Shown here: one piece after another, positions 44,937 through 52,792 of the stretch
Position numbering within the stretch: the stretch's first letter is position 1
Layout: each line of letters opens with the position of its first letter
Source: Methanoculleus sp. 7T
Lineage (GTDB): Archaea; Halobacteriota; Methanomicrobia; Methanomicrobiales; Methanoculleaceae
Assembly: GCF_023195915.1 (NCBI RefSeq)
Contig: NZ_JALPRP010000001.1
Location: 558,001-622,000, forward strand
Direction: 5' to 3'
DNA: 64,000 nt
Notes under the pieces: generated by a model
Told to the model about the DNA's origin: nothing
What the model saw: only the letters and a program-made list of their open reading frames with translations
The model's database searches: none
Translations under genes and position numbers: made by a program

Positions 44937-45521
44937 TTATTTTACAGCCATTTTGAAAAATAAGACATATGCGCTGAAATTTATCCTCCGGAGATAAAAT
45001 ATAGCCCAATCGAGTAAAAAGGGCGTGTTAATAACGGATCCCCTGAGATACTCGTAATCCTGGGAACCAACTGAAACTTTTAGGGCCTTCCTCATAGCAA
45101 AAAGTGGTATCAAGTGCCGTTATCTTCGATAACCAGACCTACCGCCTGCTCGCATAAGGGATCTCCCTTCTTACAGCACACGGCTGCATAAGGATTCGGG
45201 GTTAGAAGTGTTCAGTGATCGAAGATCCCCCTGATGTAGAGCACTCTTACGCACGGTTTCGGAGAATTGGGCATTATGTGGCGTCAAATTGTTGACACGG
45301 CTTCCCTCCGGGTATCGCGCCTCGGGGGAGGGACCGGGAGGTGTATCCGGCGGGACGGCGGATGCATGAGCACCGAAGGTGCGAGAAATGACTCCCCGAA
45401 GAGGAGGAGTTCGAGAAGACCTCTAGTCTTCGAAGGGGTGTCCCCCTCCCGGTTGAGGCATTTTGGGACGACCTCAACCAATATATACAACCGCATTACC
45501 AGACCACCATCGTGGTGTGAC
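44937..45521. other. Intergenic region between tRNA-Val and the Mop gene
   Basis: About 585 bases. No gene or duplicate of the tRNA 3' end (which would mark an integrated element) was noticed. The only element is a TATA box (CAATATATACA) at 45478-45488, about 40 bases above the Mop start. Confidence 0.45.
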
Positions 45522-45731
45522 ATGAAGTTAAGCGCAAGAAACCAACTCCCCGGAAAAGTAGCGAAGATTGAGACAGGGATGGTCACTGCAGAGGTCGTCA
45601 TCGCGCTGGACGGCGGCGGCGAGCTCACCTCGGTCATCACCAAAAAGGCCGTTGAGAACCTCGGGCTTACCGTCGGCAAGAAAGTCTACGCTGTGGTCAA
45701 GTCGACGGAGGTCATGGTCGCCGTCGACTAA
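45522..45731 (+). CDS. Molbindin-like protein (single Mop/TOBE domain)
   Basis: The 69-residue protein is one Mop domain: MKLSARNQLPGKVAKIETGM, then EVVIALDGGGELTSVITKKA and the ending VYAVVKSTEVMVAVD. Such proteins bind molybdate or tungstate as oligomers and buffer the oxyanion in the cytoplasm. The long open frame extends to 45267, but ATG at 45522 gives exactly the family length and lies about 40 bases from a TATA box. It is about 10 kb from modABC in this window. Formylmethanofuran dehydrogenase and formate dehydrogenase of methanogens need Mo or W. Confidence 0.9.
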   Translation: MKLSARNQLPGKVAKIETGMVTAEVVIALDGGGELTSVITKKAVENLGLTVGKKVYAVVKSTEVMVAVD

Positions 45732-45743
45732 GAAAAGCCCTCC

Positions 45744-45749
45744 TTTTTT
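45744..45749 (+). terminator. Oligo-T run after the Mop gene
   Basis: TTTTTT 13 bases past the stop of the molbindin gene. Confidence 0.4.
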
Positions 45750-45933
45750 CCTCAAGCCGGAGCGGTGCGCCCGAGCCGCCCGACGGGATCTGCCGGAGTG
45801 GTTTTTGCATCCGCAATTGCTCTTCAAACCAGAGGGATAGCGGGGACGGCCCGAACGGCCGGGAGATAATCATAGGCTTCAGCGAGAGGTATAGAGAATA
45901 TAGAGATTCTAGACAATCGTTGGAGAATAGTAT

Positions 45934-45955
45934 AACCCCCCGATTTCCACTGGAG
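45934..45955 (-). other. ORB-like motif 1 (possible Orc1/Cdc6 binding site)
   Basis: On the minus strand: CTCCAGTGGAAATC followed by GGGGGG and TT. This matches the archaeal origin-recognition-box layout, TCCAGTGGAAAC then a G-string, at all but a few positions. Confidence 0.5.
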
Positions 45956-46012
45956 ATTTGGGTAAACCCCCAGTAGTTGCCCAGGAAGACCCGGGCGCCG
46001 CCTGCGCCGGCC

Positions 46013-46025
46013 ATTTCCACTCCGG
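46013..46025 (-). other. ORB-like motif 2
   Basis: ATTTCCACTCCGG on the plus strand; it shares the 9-base ATTTCCACT with motif 1 in the same orientation, exactly 70 bases downstream. The G-string is not retained on the same side. Confidence 0.35.
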
Positions 46026-46214
46026 GGAATTGTCGCACATTCTCCCGGAACCTGTAGCAATAGAGCAATTTAAGGGGGGCGAGCCGCTACGGCTCACGGT
46101 CTCATGATAGCAATGAGGATCGGAAGGGCGCACCCGAATGCCACCACAAGGGGGCGTTCCAGCGGCGCCGAAAGATACGAGAGAAGGGGATTGTAAGCGA
46201 GGAAGCGAGAGGGG

Positions 46215-46661
46215 TTACCCCTCATCCTCCACCGCGTCGAACCAGACGGGGTCGGGACAGTCCGGCCGGCCGCCGTAGTTGATGGTGATCTCCTCGCCTT
46301 TTCGGATGGCGCGGCGGGCGTAGATGCGAATCTCGCCCCCGGCAACGTCGCAGACATGGTCTGCGTTCGCATGGTAGGAGTGGTTGTAGAGCGACCCGCA
46401 GCCCAGCGCCACGGCGGCGAGCTCCGGGCACTCTCCCCAAGCAAAGTAGTAGTCGAAGAGATGCGTCCGATCAAGGAGTCTCTGCTCATCCGCTCCACCC
46501 AGCACGATCACCGGGCAGACCTCGATCAACTCATCGGCCGCGATATCCCTGCGGGCGAATACCCCTCGACCGCGGGTGCTCGTCGAACCGACGTATATGA
46601 CATCGGAAGGGTATACGGCTTCGTCTCTCGCCGGACCCATCCTATCGGCACCATCTATCAT
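46215..46661 (-). CDS. SET-domain protein (lysine methyltransferase-like)
   Basis: The 148-residue protein is little more than a SET domain: GRGVFARRDIAADELIEVCP (N-terminal strand), GCGSLYNHSYHANADHV (NHS, SAM site) and IRKGEEITINYG (the ITxNY end). In eukaryotes SET proteins methylate lysines of histones and other proteins; some archaeal members act on DNA-binding proteins. Substrate here is unknown. The frame is open to 46793; ATG at 46661 is the most sensible start. It flanks the ORB-like region, and the adjacent ABC genes are divergent. No post-SET Cys cluster is present, though there is a final CPDPVW segment. Confidence 0.85.
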   Translation of the reverse strand: MIDGADRMGPARDEAVYPSDVIYVGSTSTRGRGVFARRDIAADELIEVCPVIVLGGADEQRLLDRTHLFDYYFAWGECPELAAVALGCGSLYNHSYHANADHVCDVAGGEIRIYARRAIRKGEEITINYGGRPDCPDPVWFDAVEDEG

Positions 46662-46932
46662 GGTATCGCTGTATTTCCTATCTCTTGGGTGCTCAAACCC
46701 CTGCAGAGACGGCAGGAGAGTTCCCCGTACGCAGGCTCCCGTGCACATCGACCGTACAAGCGCGGCGGACGGTGCGCCTTTTGAAGCCGGCAACGTGTGG
46801 GATTATAGAGATCTGTTCGATGCGGGCAAAAAGGATGCGGGGCACGGGCATGCAGCCGGCCGGAGACGGTCTGGGTGAAAGGGGATTTTGGCCCTTAAGG
46901 GAGCAGAGTCTGGGGGATGAACGAGCGAAAGA

Positions 46933-47886
46933 ATGTTGTATCCGCACGACTTCTCTGACTCATCGGGAGGAGAGAAGATCGAAGACACCATCATAGCGCG
47001 CGGCTTGGAGAAGCGGTTTGAGGATCTCATCGCGGTCGACCGGATCGCATTCCGGGTCAAGAAAGGGGAGGTCTTTGGGTTTCTCGGGCCGAACGGGGCG
47101 GGAAAGACGACGACCATGAAGATGATCCAGTGCGTCTCCCCAAAGACCGGCGGCACCCTCGAGGTCCTCGGCATGGATGTGGATACCCACCATCGAGAGA
47201 TTAAGAGCCGCCTCGGCGTGGTGCCGCAGGAGACCAACCTCGACCCAGACTTCTCAGTCTACCGAAACCTGCTGGTCTACGCCCGCTACTTCGGCATCCC
47301 GAAACGAACGGCAGAGCGGCGGGCTGAAGAACTCCTCGCGTTCATGCAACTTGAGGAGAAACGGGACGTCCTGATCGACAAACTCTCAGGCGGTATGAAA
47401 CGGCGGCTGATCATCGCGAGAGCCCTGATCAACGCACCCGAACTTCTCATCCTCGACGAACCGACCATCGGGCTCGACCCGCAGGCACGGCACCTGATCT
47501 GGGAGAAACTCCGGAGCCTTCAAGCGGGAGGAAACACCCTCGTCCTCACCACGCACTACCTAGACGAAGCCGAACGCCTCTGCGATCGTCTGGTGATCAT
47601 GGATCACGGCAAGATCCTCGTCGAGGGTGCGCCGGCGGACCTCATCAGGGAGCATGCCGGAAGCGATGTCGTCGAAGTGGAGCGGACGCCCGTGGCGATC
47701 GCCCGCCTGACCGAGTTGGGCGTGACGTACGACGTCGCCGGCGACACAATCCAGGTCTTCACGAACCGGCCCCACGACGTGGCACGCGAACTGCTCGAGG
47801 TCTGCCGGCACGAGGCGGTTACGGTTCGTCCGGCGACCCTCGAGGATGTCTTTCTGCGGTTGACCGGCCGGAGCCTGCGGGAGTGA
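46933..47886 (+). CDS. ABC transporter ATP-binding protein (DrrA-type exporter)
   Basis: The 317-residue ATPase has Walker A GPNGAGKTTTMK, Q-loop GVVPQETNLD, signature LSGGMKRRL, Walker B LLILDEPTIGLD and switch His in TTHYLDEAERLC. A C-terminal extension of about 80 residues (VVEVERTPVAIARL...) is usual in drug/lipid-type ABC-2 systems. It is followed after 7 bases by its permease, so the pair forms one exporter. The substrate is not deducible. The N-terminal 20 residues are poorly conserved and the ATG at 46933 has only a weak ribosome-binding site. Confidence 0.9.
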   Translation: MLYPHDFSDSSGGEKIEDTIIARGLEKRFEDLIAVDRIAFRVKKGEVFGFLGPNGAGKTTTMKMIQCVSPKTGGTLEVLGMDVDTHHREIKSRLGVVPQETNLDPDFSVYRNLLVYARYFGIPKRTAERRAEELLAFMQLEEKRDVLIDKLSGGMKRRLIIARALINAPELLILDEPTIGLDPQARHLIWEKLRSLQAGGNTLVLTTHYLDEAERLCDRLVIMDHGKILVEGAPADLIREHAGSDVVEVERTPVAIARLTELGVTYDVAGDTIQVFTNRPHDVARELLEVCRHEAVTVRPATLEDVFLRLTGRSLRE

Positions 47887-47893
47887 GCAAACG

Positions 47894-48661
47894 ATGATCG
47901 ATATCACCGGGAGGGTGCAAAGCGTCTGGCGAAGGAATTGGGACGCCTTCCTCAGGACCTACCGGGTGAACTTCATCCCGCCGTTCGTCGAACCGGTCCT
48001 CTACCTTCTGGCCCTAGGGTACGGCCTCGGGACGTATGTCGAGTCTGTCGACGGGATACCCTACCCGGTCTTCATCGCACCGGCGCTCGTCTCGATCTCG
48101 GTGATGTACTCGTCCTTCTTCGAGTGCACCTACTCGTCGTTCGTCCGGATGTACTACCAGAAGACGTTTGACGCCATCATCGCGACGCCGGTCAGCATCG
48201 ACGAGGTGATCGCGGGGGAGATGCTCTGGGGCGCCACGCGGGGGATGATCTATGCGACGCTGATGCTTCCCGTCCTGTTCCTCTTCGGCGTCGTGGCTAT
48301 GCCGTCGTCCCTGCTCCTCATCCCCTTCGCGTACCTTGCAGGTCTCCTCTTTGCAGGTATCGCGATGTGCTTCACGGCGATCACGCCGAGCATCGATGCG
48401 CTGAACTACCCTTCGTTCCTCTTCATCACCCCGATGTTCCTCTTTTCGGGAACGTTCTTCCCCCTCGATCTGCTTCCGGAGCCGATTCAGTACTTCGCCC
48501 TCGCCGCGCTTCCGCTCACGCATGTCGTCGGCATCAACCGGGCGATCACGCTCTCGACCTTCTCGCCGGTCAATCTCTTCAGCCTCGCTTGGATTGCAGT
48601 CGCCACCGTGTTCTTCTTCGTTCTCGCCGTCAGGCTGATGAGGAGACGGCTGATTGTGTGA
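47894..48661 (+). CDS. ABC-2 type exporter permease
   Basis: The 255-residue membrane protein has six helices. Family motifs: RTYRVNFIPPFVEPVLYLLA near the start, FFECTYSSFVRMYYQKTFDA, and the helix-5 SGTFFPLDLLPEPIQYFA followed by LPLTHVVGINRAIT. It forms the transmembrane half of the exporter with the upstream ATPase (7-base gap). A homodimer is expected since only one permease gene is present. Exported compound unknown. Confidence 0.9.
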   Translation: MIDITGRVQSVWRRNWDAFLRTYRVNFIPPFVEPVLYLLALGYGLGTYVESVDGIPYPVFIAPALVSISVMYSSFFECTYSSFVRMYYQKTFDAIIATPVSIDEVIAGEMLWGATRGMIYATLMLPVLFLFGVVAMPSSLLLIPFAYLAGLLFAGIAMCFTAITPSIDALNYPSFLFITPMFLFSGTFFPLDLLPEPIQYFALAALPLTHVVGINRAITLSTFSPVNLFSLAWIAVATVFFFVLAVRLMRRRLIV

Positions 48662-48757
48662 GAGCAGTCGCCGTTCTCCGGAGAGCGGAGCGCGTATAGC
48701 CTATGCTATCTCGGAAAGGTAAGGAAAGGCCGCATCGGGCATGTTTAAAAAAAGGGG

Positions 48758-48934
48758 TTAGAATCGGGGTTTCCTGTGCTTCGGGAGGCAGTCGCGGCAG
48801 TAGACGGGCCTGCCCTCGGTCGGCTGGAAAGGAACTTCGCACTCTTTGCCGCAGTCGGAACAGACTGCCTTGTGGAACTCGCGGGGGCGATCCTGGTACG
48901 ACCGCGGACCCCGGCTCGAATATCTCTCTTCCAT
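48758..48934 (-). CDS. CxxC-x17-CxxC mini zinc-binding protein, copy 1
   Basis: The 58-residue protein has an Arg/Ser-rich head (MEERYSSRGPRSYQDRPR), then AVCSDCGKECEVPF and GRPVYCRDCLPKHRKPRF, four Cys in two CxxC pairs with 17 residues between. This matches the small CxxC-x17-CxxC zinc-binding family common in methanogens. The ATG at 48934 gives exactly the same length as copy 2 (177 bases each). GTG at 48949 is possible. Possible nucleic-acid binding is suggested by the basic ends, not shown. Confidence 0.8.
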   Translation of the reverse strand: MEERYSSRGPRSYQDRPREFHKAVCSDCGKECEVPFQPTEGRPVYCRDCLPKHRKPRF

Positions 48935-48977
48935 TGGGATTTCACTCACGTTGAGAAACCGTATTCACACAAACGAC

Positions 48978-49154
48978 TCAGTACCGGGGTTTCCTGTGCT
49001 TCGGGAGGCAGTCGCGGCAGTAGACGGGCCGACCCTCCGTGGGCTTGAAAGGAACTTCGCACTCTTTGCCGCAGTCGGAACAGACTGCTTTATGGAACTC
49101 GCGGGGGCGGTCCTGGAACGAGCGGGGACCCCTGCTCGAATATCTCTCATCCAT
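48978..49154 (-). CDS. CxxC-x17-CxxC mini zinc-binding protein, copy 2
   Basis: Near-identical 58-residue tandem copy of the gene at 48758-48934 (MDERYSSRGPRSFQDRPR, then the same four-Cys core). Only about five residues differ, so duplication is recent or kept by gene conversion. A TATA-like CTATATATG lies at 49201-49209 on the minus strand and would give a leader of about 25 bases. The frame extends to TTG at 49190, which I consider less likely. Confidence 0.8.
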   Translation of the reverse strand: MDERYSSRGPRSFQDRPREFHKAVCSDCGKECEVPFKPTEGRPVYCRDCLPKHRKPRY

Positions 49155-49496
49155 ATACTTCAACCATGCAGATAGTCTGCACATATACAACTACCTACGG
49201 GCATATATAGGTGCGTCTCATAGACCTAAGGCAAGTTTCGCTGCCCCGTCCGACTCCCTCACCAGGACGCCAAGCGACTTCGTCCTTCCCCGGTGCGATG
49301 ACAGGATTCTCTCGGTGAGAAAGTCTCCAATAACGTGGTCGTTTGCTCCTGCAAAGAGACCTGCGGCACAATGCTTTTATCGATACCATCCTACCGAATG
49401 ATCACCCAACTATGGCACACATTAAACCGATCTCTTTTGCAACCCGGCAAAACGCCGGTTCTCTCCCGGAGACGGGACTGAGGTGGGCGGCTCGGC
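49155..49496. other. Intergenic region with a possible coding remnant
   Basis: Contains the TATA box for the CxxC gene. On the minus strand from about 49377 to 49218 a frame reads with protein-like composition (AGANDHVIGDFLTERIL, then RTKSLGVLVRESDGAAKLAL, stop) but has no usable start codon, so it may be a decayed gene or chance. Confidence 0.4.
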
Positions 49497-51488
49497 ATGA
49501 CTGACGAGATACATACAGACGAACCCCCCGATAGCAGACACAGGGGAAAACACCGGGACAGGCGGACGATAGGTCCTGTCCCCAACCTGGAAGAGTATGT
49601 GAAATCCGACTGGTGGCGGGGCATCTTCAATCACCTCTACCTAAAGACCGACGGCGACGTCGTCGACGACCAGCGGATCACTGGAAACGAGATCGATCGG
49701 ATAACTCGGATCCTGCACCTCCAGCCGGACGAGGCGATCCTCGACCTCTGTTGCGGCCAGGGAAGGCACACCCTCGAACTTGTGCGCAGAGGCTATGATG
49801 TCGAAGGACTCGACCAGTCGCACTACCTGATCCAGCGGGCCCGGTCGACTGCAAAGAAGGAGGGGTTGCAGGTCAGGTTCCGCGAAGGAGACGCGCGCCG
49901 GCTGCCGTACCGTACCGACACCTACGACGTCGTCCTTGTCCTCGGGAACAGTTTCGGCTACTTCGACTCGGTCGAGGAAGACCTGAGGATCCTCATGGAA
50001 CTCCGGCGTATCCTCAAACCCTGGGGCCGGGTGCTCCTGGATGTTGCCGACGGCGAGTACCTGAAAGAACATTTTCAGGCCAGATCGTGGGAGTGGATCG
50101 ATTCTACAATGTTCGTCTGCCGGGAGCGGTCCCTCTCGCTCGACAGGCAGCGCCTGATCTCAAGGGAGGTGATCACCGACGTCAATAAAGGCGTCGTGGC
50201 CGACCAGTTCTATGCCGAACGTCTGTATACCCCCGAAGCGCTCCGGCAACTCTTGGAAAGGGCAGGTTTCTCAGACATCGCTTTCCACGACATCGCCACG
50301 GAGTCGCAACGAAACCAGGACCTCGGTATGATGGAGCGCCGTCACATCGTCACCGCGGTCCTCAAGAAAGAGTGGTCGACGGCGAGATCGAGAGGGCAGG
50401 AGAGGGCGAAACACGTCGCGGTGATGCTCGGCGATCCCGCCAAGCCCGACGCCTTAAAGCCCTCCTGCGTCTTCGATGACGACGATTTCTACACCATCGA
50501 CCAGATGAAGGCGGCCCTTCGGGAACTGAAAGGCTACCGGTTTACCTTCCTGTGCAAACACGACACGATGATCCAGGACCTCACAAAACTGAAGGGGAAG
50601 GTGGACTATGTCTTCAACCTCTGCGATGAGGGATTCGACAACGACCCAAGAAAAGAGCTCCACGTTCCGGCGCTTCTGGAGATGCTCGGGATCCCGTATA
50701 CGGGATCGGGGCCGCAGTCGCTCGCATACTGCTACGACAAATCGCTCGTGCGCGGCGTCGCGAAGGAGATGGGGATCCCGGTGCCGGACGCCTGCTTCAT
50801 CACCCCCGGTGACCGCACCTACGATGTCGGGATGAAACTCCCGGCGATCGTCAAGCCGAACTCGGGCGACTCCTCGTACGGCATCACGCAAAAGAGCATC
50901 GCCCACACTATCGAAGAACTCGCCGACGTCATAAACTCCCTGCGGACGACGATCGGATACGACCGGTCGCTCCTTGTCGAGGAGTTCCTCACCGGGAAAG
51001 ATATCAGCGTCGGCATCATCGGGAACCCGTCTGGGTACTGCACGGTCCTCCCCATCACCGAGGAGGACTACTCCGCACTACCCCCCGAGCTTCCCCGGAT
51101 CTGCGGCTACGAAGCGAAGTGGCTCCCCGATTCACCGTATTGGAAGATCGTATCAAGGTCCGCGGACCTCCCCGAGGAGACCGAGAAGATGGTCGTCAGG
51201 TGCTGCCTCGCCCTCTTTGAGCGCTTGGAGTGCCGCGATTACTGCCGTTTCGACTGGCGCTTGGACGAACACGGCAACCCGAAACTCCTCGAGGTCAACC
51301 CGAACCCAGGCTGGTGCTGGGACGGCCACCTCGCAAAGATGGCGAAGTATGCAGGCATCTCGTATCCTGAGATGCTTGGGCGGATCCTGAAGGCGGCAGA
51401 GGAGCGGAGCGGGATGGAGCAGAACACAGGGGCGCGGGAGGCTGAGAAGGAGCCCCTCCCGCTCGACCTTAACCAGCAGACGGCCTGA
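49497..51488 (+). CDS. SAM methyltransferase-ATP-grasp (D-Ala-D-Ala ligase-like) fusion
   Basis: The 663-residue protein has two enzymatic halves. Residues about 30-295 are a class I methyltransferase (ILDLCCGQGRHTLELVRRGY near 80, then EGDARRLPY and VLVLGNSFGYFD). Residues about 305-640 are an ATP-grasp domain of the D-Ala-D-Ala ligase type (VDYVFNLCDEGFD, YTGSGPQSLAYCYDKSL, IVKPNSGDSSYGI and the metal site CRFDWRLDEHGNPKLLEVN-PNPG). An archaeon without murein does not need D-Ala-D-Ala, so it probably makes another methylated, amide-linked small molecule or modifies a peptide. A preceding hydrophilic 25-residue head looks disordered. The ATG at 49497 is the first in-frame start, with TGAGGTG upstream. 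Confidence 0.87.
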   Translation: MTDEIHTDEPPDSRHRGKHRDRRTIGPVPNLEEYVKSDWWRGIFNHLYLKTDGDVVDDQRITGNEIDRITRILHLQPDEAILDLCCGQGRHTLELVRRGYDVEGLDQSHYLIQRARSTAKKEGLQVRFREGDARRLPYRTDTYDVVLVLGNSFGYFDSVEEDLRILMELRRILKPWGRVLLDVADGEYLKEHFQARSWEWIDSTMFVCRERSLSLDRQRLISREVITDVNKGVVADQFYAERLYTPEALRQLLERAGFSDIAFHDIATESQRNQDLGMMERRHIVTAVLKKEWSTARSRGQERAKHVAVMLGDPAKPDALKPSCVFDDDDFYTIDQMKAALRELKGYRFTFLCKHDTMIQDLTKLKGKVDYVFNLCDEGFDNDPRKELHVPALLEMLGIPYTGSGPQSLAYCYDKSLVRGVAKEMGIPVPDACFITPGDRTYDVGMKLPAIVKPNSGDSSYGITQKSIAHTIEELADVINSLRTTIGYDRSLLVEEFLTGKDISVGIIGNPSGYCTVLPITEEDYSALPPELPRICGYEAKWLPDSPYWKIVSRSADLPEETEKMVVRCCLALFERLECRDYCRFDWRLDEHGNPKLLEVNPNPGWCWDGHLAKMAKYAGISYPEMLGRILKAAEERSGMEQNTGAREAEKEPLPLDLNQQTA

Positions 51489-51579
51489 CCCGCCACATCT
51501 TCACCGGATCGGGAGCGACCCCATTGCTCCAACTCCGGCGAATAAATTTATTTTTCAGCGAGACCACTATCCCCCGCAG

Positions 51580-52743
51580 ATGGTGCTGCCTGAGAGCGAT
51601 ATTACCTTTGAGAGGTACGCACAGGAGGCCGGAGCGCTCGCAAGAGACGTGGAAGATGAGATCGCACGCGAAGAGCAACGGCAATCGTCCCTCCTTTCCT
51701 ACGACGACCGGCTTCACGCCACAGGCCCGTTCATCCTCGCCGCGGTCCTCGTAAACCTCTTCTTCCTGCTCTTCCTTCCCCGGTATATACTCTACTGGAT
51801 CGTATCGAGTTTCGTCCTCTACATGGTGAACCCCTTCATCCTGATGGTCCCGACCGAAAGGGGAAAGACGGCCGTCTCGGACGGGAAGGCTATTTTGGAG
51901 ATCCTCAGGTCGATCCGGTATGCCGGGGGGATCCCCTGCGCCGTGGCCGGCGACGCAAGGACGCTCGGGAAGGTGCTCTGGGACACCTTCTTCATCAACT
52001 GCCAGCCCCTCGCCGTCGGGTTCGGGCTGATATTCGGGATCGACGTCCTCTTCGCGCTCTCGGGCAACCTGACGGGGTCCTTAAATCCGGAGACGGCGGC
52101 GCTGATCACGCTCCAGTCCCTTGCAATCATCCTCTTCTACGCAGGGATCTGGTGCGTCAAGCCCTACACAACAAGTTTCTTTCTCTCGCTCGACGTGATG
52201 CGGATGAGCCTGCGGGAGAAGATCCGGGCCGGGTGGCGGGCGGCGACACGGGTCGTCCTCCTCGTCGCCGCTTTGGGAACCGCGAGCGGGATCCTTGCCA
52301 TATCCGCGATGCTCCTTCCGGGGATGACGTTCTCGGCGTTTCTTGCCTCGGTCGACCTTGCTCTCGGATGGGTATTCCTTCCAATCGCCGCCATATTCAT
52401 CTCGCAGGTCATCATCGCCAGGTACCTGCAGGGGGCCTACAGCCGGGAACTCCTCCTGCAGGTGGGCGACTACAAGGTCCACGTCTGGCGGGACGGGATC
52501 CTAAACCGGCTCGCCGCATTCCCGAAAACCCCGGAGGAGATCAGAGACCTAGATCACCTGGAAGGGCTCATGGCAGAACTTAAATGCATGCAGAGCGACT
52601 ACCAGCGGATGAGGGTGTATACGTCCGAACATCACGACCTCTTCGGCTTCTTCCCGGTCTACCTCGTCCTGCCCGATGTTCATCTTATTCGAGACAGGTA
52701 CTCCTTCACCCCATCCAGAGAGATGGATGCCTCGAAGGCTTGA
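51580..52743 (+). CDS. Membrane protein of unknown function
   Basis: The 387-residue protein starts with a 40-residue charged, coiled-coil-prone segment (ARDVEDEIAREEQRQSS). It has about seven hydrophobic helices from 50 to 290, and a C-terminal cytoplasmic part of about 100 residues. I recognise no family motif. A TATA-like AATAAATTTATTT lies at 51540-51552, about 30 bases above the ATG at 51580. It stands between the fusion enzyme and nifB in the same direction, with 91- and 49-base gaps. No function is proposed. Confidence 0.75.
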   Translation: MVLPESDITFERYAQEAGALARDVEDEIAREEQRQSSLLSYDDRLHATGPFILAAVLVNLFFLLFLPRYILYWIVSSFVLYMVNPFILMVPTERGKTAVSDGKAILEILRSIRYAGGIPCAVAGDARTLGKVLWDTFFINCQPLAVGFGLIFGIDVLFALSGNLTGSLNPETAALITLQSLAIILFYAGIWCVKPYTTSFFLSLDVMRMSLREKIRAGWRAATRVVLLVAALGTASGILAISAMLLPGMTFSAFLASVDLALGWVFLPIAAIFISQVIIARYLQGAYSRELLLQVGDYKVHVWRDGILNRLAAFPKTPEEIRDLDHLEGLMAELKCMQSDYQRMRVYTSEHHDLFGFFPVYLVLPDVHLIRDRYSFTPSREMDASKA

Positions 52744-52792
52744 GGCGTCACCCATCAGTATATAACATCACCTGACGCATAGATCATAAGTT

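Larger units (their letters stand above)
45732..46214. other. Intergenic region with candidate origin-recognition boxes
   Basis: No gene is supported in these 480 bases. A six-T run (45744-45749) follows the Mop stop. An A/T-rich stretch (about 45865-45935) precedes two ORB-like motifs at 45934-45955 and 46013-46025. The setting, near orc1/cdc6, fits a replication origin. Confidence 0.5.

Noticed and set aside
45095-45151. Short peptide-like frame (QKVVSSAVIFDNQTYRLLA)
   Set aside because: Only about 19 codons after a stop and without a start codon; chance cannot be excluded.
44863-45521. Integrated element at the tRNA-Val 3' end
   Set aside because: No duplicated tRNA end, integrase or composition shift was seen downstream.
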